Source: Punica granatum
Taxonomy: Eukaryota; Streptophyta; Magnoliopsida; Myrtales; Lythraceae
NCBI RefSeq assembly: GCF_007655135.1
Contig: NC_045130.1
Span: 39,366,605 to 39,430,604, forward strand
Direction of reading: 5' to 3'
Length of the DNA: 64,000 nt
Shown here: positions 20,889 to 32,967 of the stretch, one piece after another
Layout: every line of letters begins with the position of its first letter
Position numbering within the stretch: position 1 is the first letter of the stretch
Position numbers and translations under genes: made by a program
Notes under the pieces: generated by a model
Database searches by the model: none
What the model was told of the DNA's origin: nothing
What the model saw: only the letters and a program-made list of their open reading frames with translations

Positions 20889-23327
20889 CTATGTCTTGAT
20901 ATTGAAGTAATCTGGATCAAAATGGTGCAACCTCACATACCCGTCTTCCCCTCCACTTGAAAAGCTGCAAGTTCATAAATATTTTAGATGTTGTCAATCC
21001 ATCTATCAAAAGAAAAAGAAAAAAAAAAAGTCCTTCAAGAAGATAAAAACTCCGGAGCTCAGGAGAATTTCCGAAACAGCTAAAATACTGAAAGAGCCCC
21101 TAGCTAGGCTGGGCCAAAACAAAGTGCAAACTGCCTTACAGAAGCAATTAAAGATTTTACCTTTTCCCGTCAGGGTTAAAGGCTAGAGCATTGATGGGCC
21201 CAAAGTGCCCTTTCACACCTCCGATTTCTTCTTGAAGGATCTGAAGATAAGAACCACACCATGGTTATGCATCAGAAAAGGCTGAGGATTACTGTACGTG
21301 CATGTGACCCTCATCAAGATAAATTCGAAAATATGTTACCTGATCATAGAACTTCGCCTCAAACTTCCCTGCACGGTGATCAGTTGTTGTGACTGCAGAA
21401 GCATCTTGACCCCCGCCAAGCACCACCTGGAATCAAAGATGGCAGGTATACATGAAAAACAATCTCAGTCTACTCATGGCAATCATACTAGAAGAGAATT
21501 AGTAAAGAAGCAAAGATGGAACGGATTTTCTTAGTTTTGCAAGAGTATACATGGTCAAGAAGCGGAGACATAGCCACAGCATTCACTGGCCTCTCAGTCA
21601 CATAAGTCTTGATAAGAGTGAGCGTTCTTACGTCCCATAGCTGATAAGTGCAGAACACAAAACATGGTCAAAGTCGGAAGTATAAGGTTAGAGATATAAG
21701 GTATTAGAAGATGGCAAAGCAAGAAACTTGCGTATAGAGAATCGGACCTTGGCAGACTTGTCATGGGAACCAGTGAGGAAATGTGACCCATCAGCAGATT
21801 TCATAAGCGATGTAATCGCCTTTTTATGCCCAGTTTCCTTGTCCGATTCTTTTAGTAACTTTCCTGTCTAAGGATATTAACAAGAAGCAACAGAAAAAGT
21901 GGATCTAATGCTATTAATTGAGTATTACCAGAAAGATAATCCCCAAACGCAGCAATGTTCACACTCAGTGGAACACTCTCAGAACCGAATGGCACATAAT
22001 TGTGCAGAACTCATCCACAATTTCACATACCTCAGAATCCCAAATGCGAATTATAGAATCCTCGCCAGCACTTATGATAGTCTTATTGAGGGGTCCCCAG
22101 ACAGCTCTGTTAATTCTTCCCTGGGGTCCCCTGAGGACATGGATGGATTCAGCAGTTTCTGCAAAAATCCCATCTTCTGTTATATATAAACTCACATAAT
22201 TCTCTTAAATAAAAAGGACCAGCACTCTCAATATACATACAGAAGTTCAGGGTTTCAGAGAAAGTCTGCATCATGAGGCAAGATTTAAGTGAAAAACAAG
22301 CATATAGTCAGCGATTCATCGACACAACTAACAAAATGTTTAATATATTAACCACAAAACCACACCATTGCAGAGTATCACCAATCGTCCAGACACTCTA
22401 GAAGGTTGAAGTGGTTTAAAATTCGCAAAACCAGAACAAGAACCGGCATTGGAAATATTTTATCAACTACTTAAATAGATTGAGCCATCGAACCTCGTGG
22501 ACAAGCAAGAAATTGACAGACGGTAACTATAACAGTGAACTCCTTCTGCCCATAATTTCATGCTCTTTGGTTGCGCGAAATAATTAGAAACTGATAAAGC
22601 AAGATGCTTACGATCATCAGGATCTCTTGCAATGCACTTCACATGGATAGCAGAGGGGAGGCCCATGAAAGGATCAGTGGTGATCAAAGCGAGCTTATCA
22701 CCGATAGAGAAGTCGACTGACCTCGCTGGAGAATCAAAATTGAAAGTGAACAACTGTGCGCCAGTCTGCACACTCCATAGCTTCACCGTTTGGTCGGCAC
22801 TTCCCGTGATCAGCCTCATCGAGTCCCCTGAAAAAAAAAGAAGAAGACACATTAGTATAAAGACAGAACTCGCTGAAAAATTCTCCCGCTTTTTTTCTGG
22901 GCAATGAGATAAGCCAAAATCTGCAAACTTTCATAATGTAATGGGCAAAATCTTGTCAAAATTTCATCCGTTCATCCAAAATCAAGCCTTCCCTGTTACA
23001 AAATATTTGCAGCAATTAATTGATAGAAACCATTCGTGGCAGACGCATATATCTTACAAACAAGCTATCAATTAGTGAACAGAACGACCAAATTTATATG
23101 GATAAGGAAAGGGGGAAGCGAGAGCGTAAGGGTGGGGGCATACTGGAAATATCGCAGCACCAGACGGCACCGTTGTGGCCGCGGTAGGTGCCAAGGCGCT
23201 CGCCGTTGTCGGCGAACCAGACGGTTGGGGTGTGGTCTTTGGCGCAGGAAAAGAGGAGATCGCCCTCCCTGTTGTACTTGAGGAACGTCAGTGGCCTCTC
23301 GTGGCCCTTCATTAGAATCGGCCTCAT
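20889..23327 (-). CDS. EIF3I: eukaryotic translation initiation factor 3 subunit I, 8 exons, 326 aa
   Basis: eIF3i is a seven-bladed WD40 propeller in the eIF3 complex, which helps load mRNA and initiator tRNA on the 40S ribosome in the cytosol. Coding exons on the minus strand are 23144-23327, 22612-22827, 22031-22158, 21748-21867, 21551-21640, 21340-21426, 21161-21240 and 20889-20964. They sum to 981 bases with continuous phase and no internal stop, giving 326 residues against about 328 in Arabidopsis. Landmarks are the start [62 protein letters not shown] and the end [12 protein letters not shown]. Introns are GT-AG, although the donor after exon 4 is an atypical GTCCGA. It is the only intact copy here. 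Confidence 0.97.
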
Positions 23328-23444
23328 GGTTGATTGCTCCGCTTAACTCGGCCTAACTCCGGCGGACACCTTTCGTCCTTCTCCGCCCTCCCTCGATCTC
23401 GAGCTTCCAGCACCCAGTAGGCCACGGCGGCTTCGTTTTTTATT

Positions 23445-23448
<4 letters not shown>

Positions 23449-23481
<33 letters not shown>
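23449..23481. repeat. (TA)n microsatellite
   Basis: About sixteen TA units lie upstream of eIF3i, just beyond its likely 5' UTR. Confidence 0.9.
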
Positions 23482-23484
<3 letters not shown>

Positions 23485-23921
23485 GAAGGAAACAGGGGCA
23501 GTTTTTCAGCTAACCCAAAATATTAATGGTAATTTCCAGTAAATTTGAGTTATAGAAATTTAATTGATATCTATATTTTATTAAGCTAAAAGAGAGTTTC
23601 AGCCCTAAAAAAAAAGCCATTATTCCAAAATTTTCTTTTTTAATGTGAAAATTGGGTATTTGCATGTACAATCAGTATTTTTATTATTGAATGATCAACA
23701 CTTTATTTATTTATTCATCAATAATTAAAATTCAACTGTTCAAAAAATGATTGCATAAAAAAAATGATTATACTATAGAATTGTCTGTATTTACATAGAA
23801 TTACGAAGATTTTCTCCCTACTTATAAACTGATTAGATGAAGGCCCGTGCCACACACTAATTACAAAGTTAATTTTAATTTTCAATTAAACTAATAAAAA
23901 ATTCAATTTTAAAATATTTAA

Positions 23922-24479
23922 TGCCATGTTTGGATTCCCAAACACTTGGTGTGTTTGGATTGAGAGTTGAGTTGAGTTGAGTTTTGATTTTAATTGGTTT
24001 GTAATGATTGTATTGTTGAATTATGAGAAAAAGTGTGAAAAATAATAAATAATTGAGAGAAAATAATGATTAAGTAATGATTGTGTTGTTGAATTGTGAA
24101 AAAGTAATGAATAGTGGAGAGAATTTAATATTAAAAATTGAATTGAATGGTTAAAAATATTTAAAAAATAAAAAAAGTAATGATTGTGATGTTGAATTGA
24201 AGATAAGTGAAATTGAGTTGAGTTGAGTTGAAAATTATTGTGAATCCAAACACACTCTTAATTTTAACTTTAACTTTAACGTTAACTTAACACACTACAC
24301 AACGAAAACACACATTTTCCAAGTCAAAAATTTTAACTTTAACTTTAACTCAACACACTATACAACAAAAACACACATTTCCTAAGTCAAATTTATAATC
24401 ACATCTCATTTGTCCTTTTTCCACGATCAAAATCAAAATCAAAACTAAAGTTACTTTAACTCTGAATCCAAACGCACCC
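23922..24479. mobile_element. 558-bp Harbinger-type MITE, composite
   Basis: Flanked by TAA at 23919-23921 and 24480-24482. Unit A has one TAA at the same place (15665-15667) and no insert. The ends, TGCCATGTTTGGATTC and GGGTGCGTTTGGATTC in reverse complement, are imperfect inverted repeats. The left half (about 23950-24256) is an M1-family MITE with its own GTGTGTTTGGATT ends. The right half has TTTAACTTTAAC and CACACTACACAACGAAAAC motifs like the right end of the Harbinger element at 35841. It therefore looks like one MITE nested in or fused to another. Confidence 0.85.
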
Positions 24480-24958
24480 TAATGTTTTCCGAGATGAAGA
24501 ACCTCTAGCACTTGAACCTCGCAGGCAACAACTTCCACGACGTGATGCCCTTCAACGAATCCTTCATCAAGAAACGGACCGTTTTCAAGATCAGGGAGAA
24601 CTCCAACCTCGGCCGCATCGATTTCTCTAGAGATGGAAGGCTCCTGCGAGAAATGCAGGTGACGGGTTTGCTAGAGGATTTTCTGTGTCCTTTTTCCTTT
24701 TTCTTTATTATTTTTTTAATAATTTATTTCCTCCGCCTATTCAGCAAGTGGACAAGGAGGCCCACACAATAATCCACATAGGCGTCGTTACCCATTAACG
24801 GAGCCTCGCCATCCACTCTGTCAATTTCCGACGAAAAAAATCACTGCATGATAGATTTGGTACGTAATGCAAAGGTTGTGATACATCAGAAAATTTTTGT
24901 AGCATGGGATTGAATTGAGAAAAACTCAAAAGGTTGAGATGTACTGCGTTATTTTCTC

Positions 24959-24959
<1 letters not shown>

Positions 24960-25001
<42 letters not shown>

Positions 25002-25002
25002 G
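24960..25002. repeat. (ATT)n microsatellite
   Basis: About fourteen ATT units mark the place where unit A carries the long-TIR insertion. The tract may have expanded since the duplication. Confidence 0.9.
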
Positions 25003-26060
25003 TAATAAAGGAGGCTTGTAAGCCTAATACAAGAATTAAACGATATTTATGCCACTATATTAAGCCTTTTCCTCAAACATTGTCCTACAATTATTATGAT
25101 TGTTGATCCAAAAAGTACATATATTTTATTTGATACATGAAAATGAAATAGAGTGGAATGAAATAGCATTCTATTCTTCCATTTCCTTCAACTGGATGGA
25201 ATGCTCTTTTATTCAAAAAACATATAGAATATACATTCCCACATTTCCACCAAGTTTTTGTGTAATCATATATTTTCTTTTAATTTCTTACGTCTGAAAC
25301 TATATTAATGTGGAATGAGGTTTTGCTAAATAAGTTCTTTTACTTCTATACATACATTGTATATCCTCAAATTTAACTTAAAAATAACTATTTTTCTCTC
25401 GACACACATATATTTTACTATTTGAAATGCATTCAATTCATTTCCGTTCCATTCTCGCATACCAAACGGGATCATACGGGATTTGTTGGGGGGTAAGGAA
25501 TAAAAAAAATCTAATATGATAAAATTTACAATAAAATCATGAGTTTATATGATAATTGATTTACCATCTTATTAGCTATAATTTTTTAGATGTACACAAG
25601 CTCAACTGCTTGTAGGCCTGCAAAATTTTTTTTACTGGATTCTTCGATTTTCCCTTTTTTCTTTTTTAATTGCAAGAAAAAATCCAAAGGTCTAGAACTA
25701 GAAGGATAAAGGAATATAAAGGGGCATTGTTCCACTTACAATGAAATGTTATATATGTTATACAAATGAAATACTTCTACAACATACACGTACGTATGTA
25801 GTTGCAAGCTCTAGCAAGAATATGATTTAACTTTTTCGGTTAAAGAAAGATTCGTGGTTAGTGCAATGAAATTGAAATCTTAAATAACTAATAGAGGGTA
25901 CAGATAGTTATACAATAAGCATCGAAACTAGAACCTATTAGTTACTATGTAAAGATGTGGGCCACTGCACTAATCATCTTTGATAATGTGATTCATTTTA
26001 AAGGAACTCTTTATTGATTATGTGATGATGTAATATTATATGTATTGACTGAACTATGCA

Positions 26061-27056
26061 CTAATTGGAAACTGTGGATACGAAATTCTTTACGAGGAAA
26101 AACAGAGCCTTCTTCCTGAAAATGTCGGAAAATTCAACCCCATGAAACCCTCCGTCGTCAAAATGACTCTCAACCGTCAATCCCTTCTTTTCCAACAGTC
26201 TCGCCGCCTCCACCTGCCGATCAACAAGTGGGTCGCCACGGCACCCGGTCACAAGGTACCTCCAGCCAAGGGTCCTGATCTTATCAAGCACCTTGGAGCC
26301 GCCATTCACCGTTGGGTTGCAATACTCGTGATCCCGGTTGGCGCTGGCAGATAGCGCAAGCTCCCAAATCAGATCAATGACTCCTAGAGGGAACATAGGA
26401 TTGTTCACTTCTCTCAGCTCGGACTCGGTTCTCTTGGTCCCGCCGAAGAACGGCTGGTGAAGTATCAGCCCACGGATGCTCAACGGTGCCAGGCTATCAT
26501 GGGACTCTGCCAATCTTAGCCCCACGTGATAGGCCAGGTTTGCCCCAGCGCTGCTGCCTATTAAGTAACATGTATTAAGGTCAGCATACTGTACTAACCA
26601 CTCTTCGGAGCTGGCTGCGATGATGTGCAATGCCTCCACAGCATCATCATACGCTGCAGGGAGGCGATGCTCAGGTGCGAGTCGGTATCCCACCGATGCA
26701 ACAACTGCAGGGAGCTCCCCTGCGATATCCAAGCAGAACTCGTGGAACAGATTGTTCCTAGGGCCGCAAAGGATGAAACCCCCACCGTGGAAGTAGACCA
26801 CGAGGGGCAGCTTCTTGCTACTGGGGCTACCCAATGCACACCGGGGCAGAAAGAGTCTCATCCCCGTCCCCTTCGATGGGTTGATGGGGATGTCCTTGGA
26901 AAGGACCGTGTTCGGGAGGCTGGGATCGGGTGCCGCTGGTGCATCGGGAAACCGGTTAAAGTTGCGGGTGAGCGAGCCATTGGGGTTAAGCGTGATTTCG
27001 AGATGTTTGTAGGGATCGACAGAGGAGATTGACGGTGATGGAGTTTCAGTAGACAT
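26061..27056 (-). CDS. carboxylesterase, HSR203J/CXE-like, intact, 331 aa
   Basis: A single-exon alpha/beta-hydrolase (fold-3) of the plant carboxylesterase family, which includes HSR203J, CXE enzymes and GID1 relatives. It would hydrolyse small ester substrates, probably in the cytosol. Catalytic features are visible: oxyanion motif FHGGGF near residue 85, nucleophile elbow GSSAGAN near 168, the acid in GCRGDPLVD near 272, and the histidine in GGFHGVE near 302. The normal histidine motif argues for an active esterase rather than a GID1 receptor. The start MSTETPSPS and the length suit the family. The C-terminal tail (FRKKALFFLVKNF) is complete here but truncated in the sister copy. The exact substrate cannot be told from sequence. 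Confidence 0.95.
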   Translation of the reverse strand: MSTETPSPSISSVDPYKHLEITLNPNGSLTRNFNRFPDAPAAPDPSLPNTVLSKDIPINPSKGTGMRLFLPRCALGSPSSKKLPLVVYFHGGGFILCGPRNNLFHEFCLDIAGELPAVVASVGYRLAPEHRLPAAYDDAVEALHIIAASSEEWLVQYADLNTCYLIGSSAGANLAYHVGLRLAESHDSLAPLSIRGLILHQPFFGGTKRTESELREVNNPMFPLGVIDLIWELALSASANRDHEYCNPTVNGGSKVLDKIRTLGWRYLVTGCRGDPLVDRQVEAARLLEKKGLTVESHFDDGGFHGVEFSDIFRKKALFFLVKNFVSTVSN

Positions 27057-27620
27057 TGGTGCGTACGTAATAGCTAGTAACTGTGTGAGGATGATTGATG
27101 TGTTGTGTTATGGTTTCGATCGTTGGAGAGAAGATTCATATAATGTGTGTGCGGATATATCTATATATATGTGTATATATGTCGTGAGGAACAAGATCAG
27201 GCTGAGTAGGAAAGTTAATAGAAGGTGATAATTGATACGACCGTTGAAAAATTTATGAACGATATTGTCGACCAGGAAAATGAAAGGGAAGAAACGTGTC
27301 GAATCTGTTGCCTTTCCTGTACCTATAGGATTATAGGGAGGTTATCCAGTCCACGCTGACGGCCTGTACCCGCGTCCGGCTCAAATAGATATAGTCGATT
27401 GGTTGACTGCACTCTAAAGCCCTTAGTTTCAGTTGATTATAATGTATTTTGTAGTCGATTGTATTTATTTCGAAATGATATAGGACTGACTGGATAAATT
27501 TGCAGGAATATGAAGTATTCACGACTTATTAGTTGGCAAGTTAATTTCAATTTTTAATTAAGCTTATAAAAGTAATCTAATTTTTTAATTTAATTAGGAA
27601 ATAAGTTCTTTTTTTGGGTA

Positions 27621-28810
27621 CGCTACAAGAAAAACTCATTTTGAAAACAATGATATTTGCTTTTAAAAGCCATTTATTTGTCTCTAAACGTATTGGAGAC
27701 AAAACAGTTTGCCACATTTACCCGTGTTGTTCTAAATCTATAGAGGTAAATTAGCAATAATTAATAAAAGTCACTAATTAGTACTTTTAATGTTAATTAA
27801 ATTTGCCTCAAATATGGAGTTATAATAACAAATTTTGTTAGTAATATAAAATTTTTTAAAATAAATCATGGTAATTATATATGATTATTATCTCTCTCAT
27901 ATCTGTGTCTTGAACTCGATCGAATCTTTGAACTTTAGCATAGTATTTTTAGTCTCTCGTCTTTATCATCATTTCATCACCAATGCATCTTTGAATTGAA
28001 TTACATTTAATTTATATTTAATATTTTTCTCAACCCTTAATAAATATGTAAAATTTATATTTATAAAAGTCTTTTAAATTAAGAAAATAATTAATATGCA
28101 TATAATATTAAATAAAACATTATGCATATATCTTTAGCCCCTCGGGCAGTAAGTTGAAGATTGTTAGATTACCTAAAGTTTTATGTAATAAATTATATAT
28201 ATAAACACAATTGATGAAGTACAATATACAAAAAGAATACTAGCTTACTATATTATTTTGATTCAAAATCTGCATAACGTAATTTGCATCTATAAATAAA
28301 TAAATAGATTATATTTTCTACTTATTTTGAGAGTAATTTGAATATCATTTAATTCACGTTGAATAAATTATTAGGTAAAAATTATCTATCAAATTTTCAG
28401 CATTTTATCTACTTATTCGGTAGGTAAAATTTTGTAAGTTTGACGCAAATAAGAATTAGATCTAGAGGCAATTGTATTTTACCTCTAAAAGAATATATTA
28501 GGCGCAAATAAGATTGGATATAGAAGCAATTAAGTCTTTTGCTTTTAAAAAATATATAGTAACAATTATTCTATATGGCTCTACTTATATGTTTGTAAAA
28601 GTTATTATTTTGAGGCAAAAGACTTATTTGTTGCTAATAATTGTGATATAGATTTGTAATTTAGTCAAGTATTTATTTTAGGTGTTGTACGAGGTAAATA
28701 AAATCCACTTAAGAGACATGTATTGTATTTGTCTCAAAATGAGAATTTTAGAGACTAATATTATAATTGTCTCTCATTATTTGTCACTAATAAGGGTGTT
28801 TGTTGTAGTG
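27621..28810. mobile_element. non-autonomous CACTA (EnSpm) element
   Basis: The left end reads CGCTACAAGAAAAA, one change from the CACTACAAGAAAAA end common in plant CACTA elements. The right end in reverse complement reads CACTACAACAAACACC. A 3-bp GTA duplication flanks the 1190-bp element at 27618-27620 and 28811-28813. The interior is AT-rich, with GAGGCAAA and GCCTC-type short motifs on both strands near the ends, and has no transposase frame. It would need a transposase from elsewhere. Confidence 0.85.
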
Positions 28811-28972
28811 GTAGGATAATTTTTTTTTTATCCTCTAATGACATCGTAAGTCTCCTATTTTATATCCAAGCACGGATACACTTATCGATCTCTTCACGAA
28901 TTTTCGCTTCTTAGCATTATATTTATCATGCTATAAGTAAAAATATATAGAGCATAAATCAGTTATTTTCAT

Positions 28973-30680
28973 TGTTAGCACCCAATTTTGGTTCACCGGT
29001 TTCAGGATAGGACATCAACAAGGCTCTCGATTACGATTCTAGAACTCTAACAAAAATGGCGAGTGCAGCATATGGAATTTTGGTGGCACACACAGTTAAC
29101 TCCTAAGAGTAAGATACGAATTATCAATATTCAAACTGAAGGCAGTGGAAAAAAGACTCACATCTCTGTATCATTTTCTTCGATGAGAACAACTATCTTC
29201 AGGGATTCTAGAGCTAAGTTCGGTATTTTTAGATCAAGGTTTGGTGAGTCGGGGACATTCCAACACAAGAATCACATCGAGAGCCCATCCAAGCTAAGAG
29301 ATAAAATTCATGAAAGCTGGAGTGCCCAAACAGTGAATGCAGCAGCTCAAGCATGGAATTCGATGCATCATATCACGATCAATCTTGAACCTGAAAAGGC
29401 GACTCTCATGTGGTTGACCTAGAAAATCGAGTTAGGTTCAATTTGATGGGTCACTCATTCCAAGATTCAATACGGAGAGAGAGTTAGGAATTTTTTAGCG
29501 TACCATGCACAAAACAGTTAAACCGGGACAGTCTCCGCTAGTCGAGGGAGAAAATCCATAAAAAAATTCAATTCTTCGTATTTTCCAGCATGACCAATGT
29601 CATTGAATTCCCAATTCACTGAAAATTCAGAAAAAAAAAAGAGATATGTTTTTGGCTAGATTAACACAGAATTGAAGATTTTCTCACAGATCAGAACCAA
29701 GTCTCCCGGTTTTGGCCAGATGCTGAAGAAAAGTTGTTTCAGGTATTTCTCGAGGTCGAACGATCTTCAATTTTTACGAGGATGTGCCTAACTCGTGTAG
29801 GGATCAAGTAAAAATATCAGAGAGACCAAAAGGCTCAGGAGAAGTTCGGAAAAATTTCGGATGCTCAGGTCATCCCTAAGAACCACTGGTCACAACTTTG
29901 TTCCTTCTGCTTCCCGCCAGCTCTTATCACAAGATTGAGTGCTAGCCACCCTTTTCCCTCTTCCTCTTTTCCCTCACGCCATCCTCTTTCCTCTGGCAGC
30001 AGCAGTGCATCACCATCACACCACCATCACACCACCCTTCCCATTCTTTTTTTCCTTTATCCATTTTCGGTGAGGCAAGCAAGAGTGGAAGCCAGCTTCC
30101 CATCAGCAGCTCAGCAGAGGGATCTGCTCTGCAGCCTTCCCCTTCCCCCACGCAAAACACACTTGAAGGCAGCTTCTCAGGCTCTCTTCGGCTTCTCCAC
30201 GCACTCCAGCTCTTTTTCTCTCCTTCTTCCTTTTCTCTGGTTGGCAAAAAAAAACAGGAGATCAGACCAAACTGATTAGCATTGCTTCATTGAGTTCCCC
30301 CGGGCTCCATGGTGCTGCTCAAGGTTCTCCACGCTTCCCAGAGCTGAACGGCACCCATCCTGCCCCCTTTTCAATGTCCATCAGTTGAGTCGTTGTTGCC
30401 TCGCCCTTTCCCGAGCTGTTATGTTTGTCCTCGAGCTCCTTGTCGACAAACCACAGAGCTAAGTCTCCCTATGTCCCTCTCTTTCTCTTGTTCATTTTCA
30501 CGCACAATCTTCACTAACCGATGCTATGTTTCTCGTTTTTCTTTTGTTGTCCATTCCTTTCTTTTGTGGCTGCAGCTTCTGCCCATCCTTAAGCTCTTGG
30601 GCAACATCTCCACAACTTATCCACGAGCCAAAATGGTGAGGATCGGTGAGATTTTTTTTGCCCCCCAGCTTAGTGCCTTG
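28973..30680 (+). mobile_element. gypsy-like LTR relic related to the solo LTR
   Basis: Begins TGTTAGCACCCAATTTTGG followed by TTCACCGG, nearly the same as the minus-strand start of the solo LTR ending at 9275 (TGTCAGCACCCAATTTTGG, then TCCACCGG). Like that LTR, it later becomes CT-rich and leader-like (about 29930-30660). A 119-codon open frame at 29063-29422 has no recognised domain. The end was not found, and no second LTR or duplicated target was seen, so the right limit is arbitrary. Confidence 0.5.
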
Positions 30681-30683
30681 TTT

Positions 30684-30904
30684 GGTTTGTGAATATAATT
30701 TTAAAATCACAAGTTAACTTAATTCTACCTACAATAAAACAAAATAATTCATACAAAGTCAAAGAGTGGGTCCCATTTATACCACTTTTTTCCACAACAA
30801 AACAACATAACTCATACAAAGTCAAAGGGTGGACCTCATTTATACCACTCTTTTTCAAAATCAAAATCCGATTTTAAAATCATATTATGAAACCAAACGC
30901 AGCA
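30684..30904. mobile_element. Harbinger-type MITE
   Basis: The ends, CCTTGTTTGGTTTGTGAATA on the left and TGCGTTTGGTTTCATAATAT in reverse complement on the right, form an imperfect inverted repeat that continues with TTTTAAAATC. Inside, a segment around CATACAAAGTCAAAG occurs twice about 60 bases apart. TTA and TAA trinucleotides flank it, but the duplication is not clean. No coding potential. Confidence 0.65.
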
Positions 30905-31395
30905 TAAATGTTAATGACTGAGCTGAATCGTGTAGCAACTTTCGGCTACCTTTGGAATGCTTCAACCAATCTTTCTAGTTTGAAATTCATACTAAGCTGT
31001 AGTTTGTTTTCTTTGGCGGATTTATGAAAATTTGCTCGACTCTAAGATTTTAAATTCACATTTTAGACGGTATTGAGTTATGTTACAGCCCTTTGATAAT
31101 TTCGAGCTCATTTGGCATGATTTCATCGACCTTAAATTGAGCTTATGATTTGGGCTGATATGCATGTTGCTCCTTTAATTGATTTGAGCATGATAACTTG
31201 GCTTTGACAATTTATTGATGAGTCTTTGTCATCGGCTGAGATGCTTGAGGTTTGTTCGACCGATTGGAATAGATTTGTCATGATCTCGATGGTTTAATGC
31301 TATATTTGAATGCATGGCTGAGTTATGGTGATGACGGAGATTGAGATTTGCCTGTTGATGGAGAACGGTTTACTTGATGTTTGACGTGGGGACTT
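30905..31395. other. intergenic, no gene recognised
   Basis: T-rich DNA without a long frame. It may be more of the gypsy-like relic to the left, but no diagnostic motif was seen. Confidence 0.4.
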
Positions 31396-31398
31396 TTA
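31396..31398. repeat. TTA target-site duplication (left)
   Basis: TTA directly precedes the left terminal repeat and recurs at 35842-35844, matching the TWA target preference of PIF/Harbinger elements. Confidence 0.85.
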
Positions 31399-32967
31399 CG
31401 GGCCGTTTGGATTCGGAGTTAAAGTCACGAAAACTTTAACTTTGATTTTAACTGAGGTAGAAGACAAAATGGGTTAATGACCGTTGTGGGCCCCATTTCA
31501 TAAATCCCCTTGACTTTCAATTATCGTTTGGCAAACGAATGCTGCCTGCCCCCCCCCAACCCCTTTTTCATCCGTGTTCTTCCCCTGCGATTTCCAATTA
31601 GTTGGCCCCCCATCCTCCTTCTTCCTCTGCTAGACATCTCAAGCTTAAGGAGTCGATTTCTATCATCTACCGTGCTTTTCCTCCACGACAAAGAGTAGCC
31701 CCTACACCGGTGAGACAGCGTCGTGTCGGAAGCGAAGCAATTCCAGGATTACGAACAAAGCCGGTCCCCTACCAGTGCGTTCTCTTCTTAAGAAGTGCCT
31801 CAGCTCACTTTGAACTTCCATATCGACATTCTAGGTAATTTCTCCGACCTATTTCATGTCCAATTTCAATTGTATCGTTGATTTGCGGGTTACGGTGTCG
31901 GTAATTTCAATACTGTTACTGAGTGGTCGTTGACTCCCTTCGTTTATTTTGTTAATTTCCGTTGGATTCTGATATGTATTGCATTTGTTTGGTGAATTTT
32001 TTGGACCAAATTAATGTAACTTTGTGTTTATGAGCTGCGTTGGTTGCTTAACAGCAACTGGGTTTCTGATATGTACATTAGCTGTTCGATGAAATGTATG
32101 TGAGAAAGCGTTCGATGAAATTGATCTGATCGATTGTTGCTGTGACTGACTGACTGATGCATTACAGAAATTCAGTGTTAATAATGTCCAAACACAAGAC
32201 TGCGAAATTAATTTAGTAAGAATAATGCAATGTTTATGTTGTTCAGTGTCATGGATTGGATTGTCAATTTTGGTTGTGCTCCATACTAGATTTTTTATTT
32301 GTTTTATTCTTTTTTTTCCGGGTCATCTGCGCCATACTAGCTTATGTATTCTTGCTAAGTATCATCGCCAATCTCAGTAACAATTAGCTAATTAACTTAT
32401 AAAAAAAAACGCAATTAGCTAATTACTAAAATGGAATCCTCTTCCACTTGATTCTATCATTTCGTACCTCTTAAAGTTTTGACAACTTATGATATGCACC
32501 GCAAAAAGAAAAATTAAATACTTAGATAAATTTTGAATAACCAACATATACACTTGTAAAATAGACAACAAAACATAGTCATCCCATTCATGTGGCCAAA
32601 TCCACAAACCCCTCATGTTTGCATCCTAGGTTTTTTCTTGGGTCAATCTTTGCTGCATGGGCTGCATTAGGCGGGCTTTTTCATTCAGTGATTGCTATGC
32701 ATATAGCTGTACGATATTAATCTCTTCATTAATATGGAATCTTTTTTCCAAGTAATATTTTATATGTTTTACAGCAAATATTTACAAAAAATAGAAAATT
32801 ACAAAAGCCCGCACAACGCGAGGACTACATAAATAGTTATTAGCTTGTATTTTGGAGTATTCCAATTTCAGTTCGCGTGTTGTATGAGCAGTATAGTCTG
32901 ACCTGTGTTTCATAATGGTAGTTACGTGCGTGGCTTTGTAAGTTTTTGCTGCAGCATTTAGCATGAG

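Larger units (their letters stand above)
23774..27380. repeat. segmental duplication, carboxylesterase block, unit B
   Basis: Partner of 15522-19461. It carries the intact carboxylesterase. Differences from unit A are scattered substitutions, the 558-bp MITE at 23922-24479, an expanded ATT tract instead of the long-TIR element, and small indels around the gene. The right edge is near 27380, where the match to unit A ends. Confidence 0.9.

Noticed and set aside
26625..27032. 135-codon plus-strand frame
   Set aside because: It is antisense to the carboxylesterase, which has full catalytic motifs. GC-rich coding DNA often opens the opposite strand.
28840..29440. 119-codon frame at 29063-29422 as a host gene
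   Set aside because: It starts about 90 bases inside a gypsy-like LTR start, and I recognise no domain.
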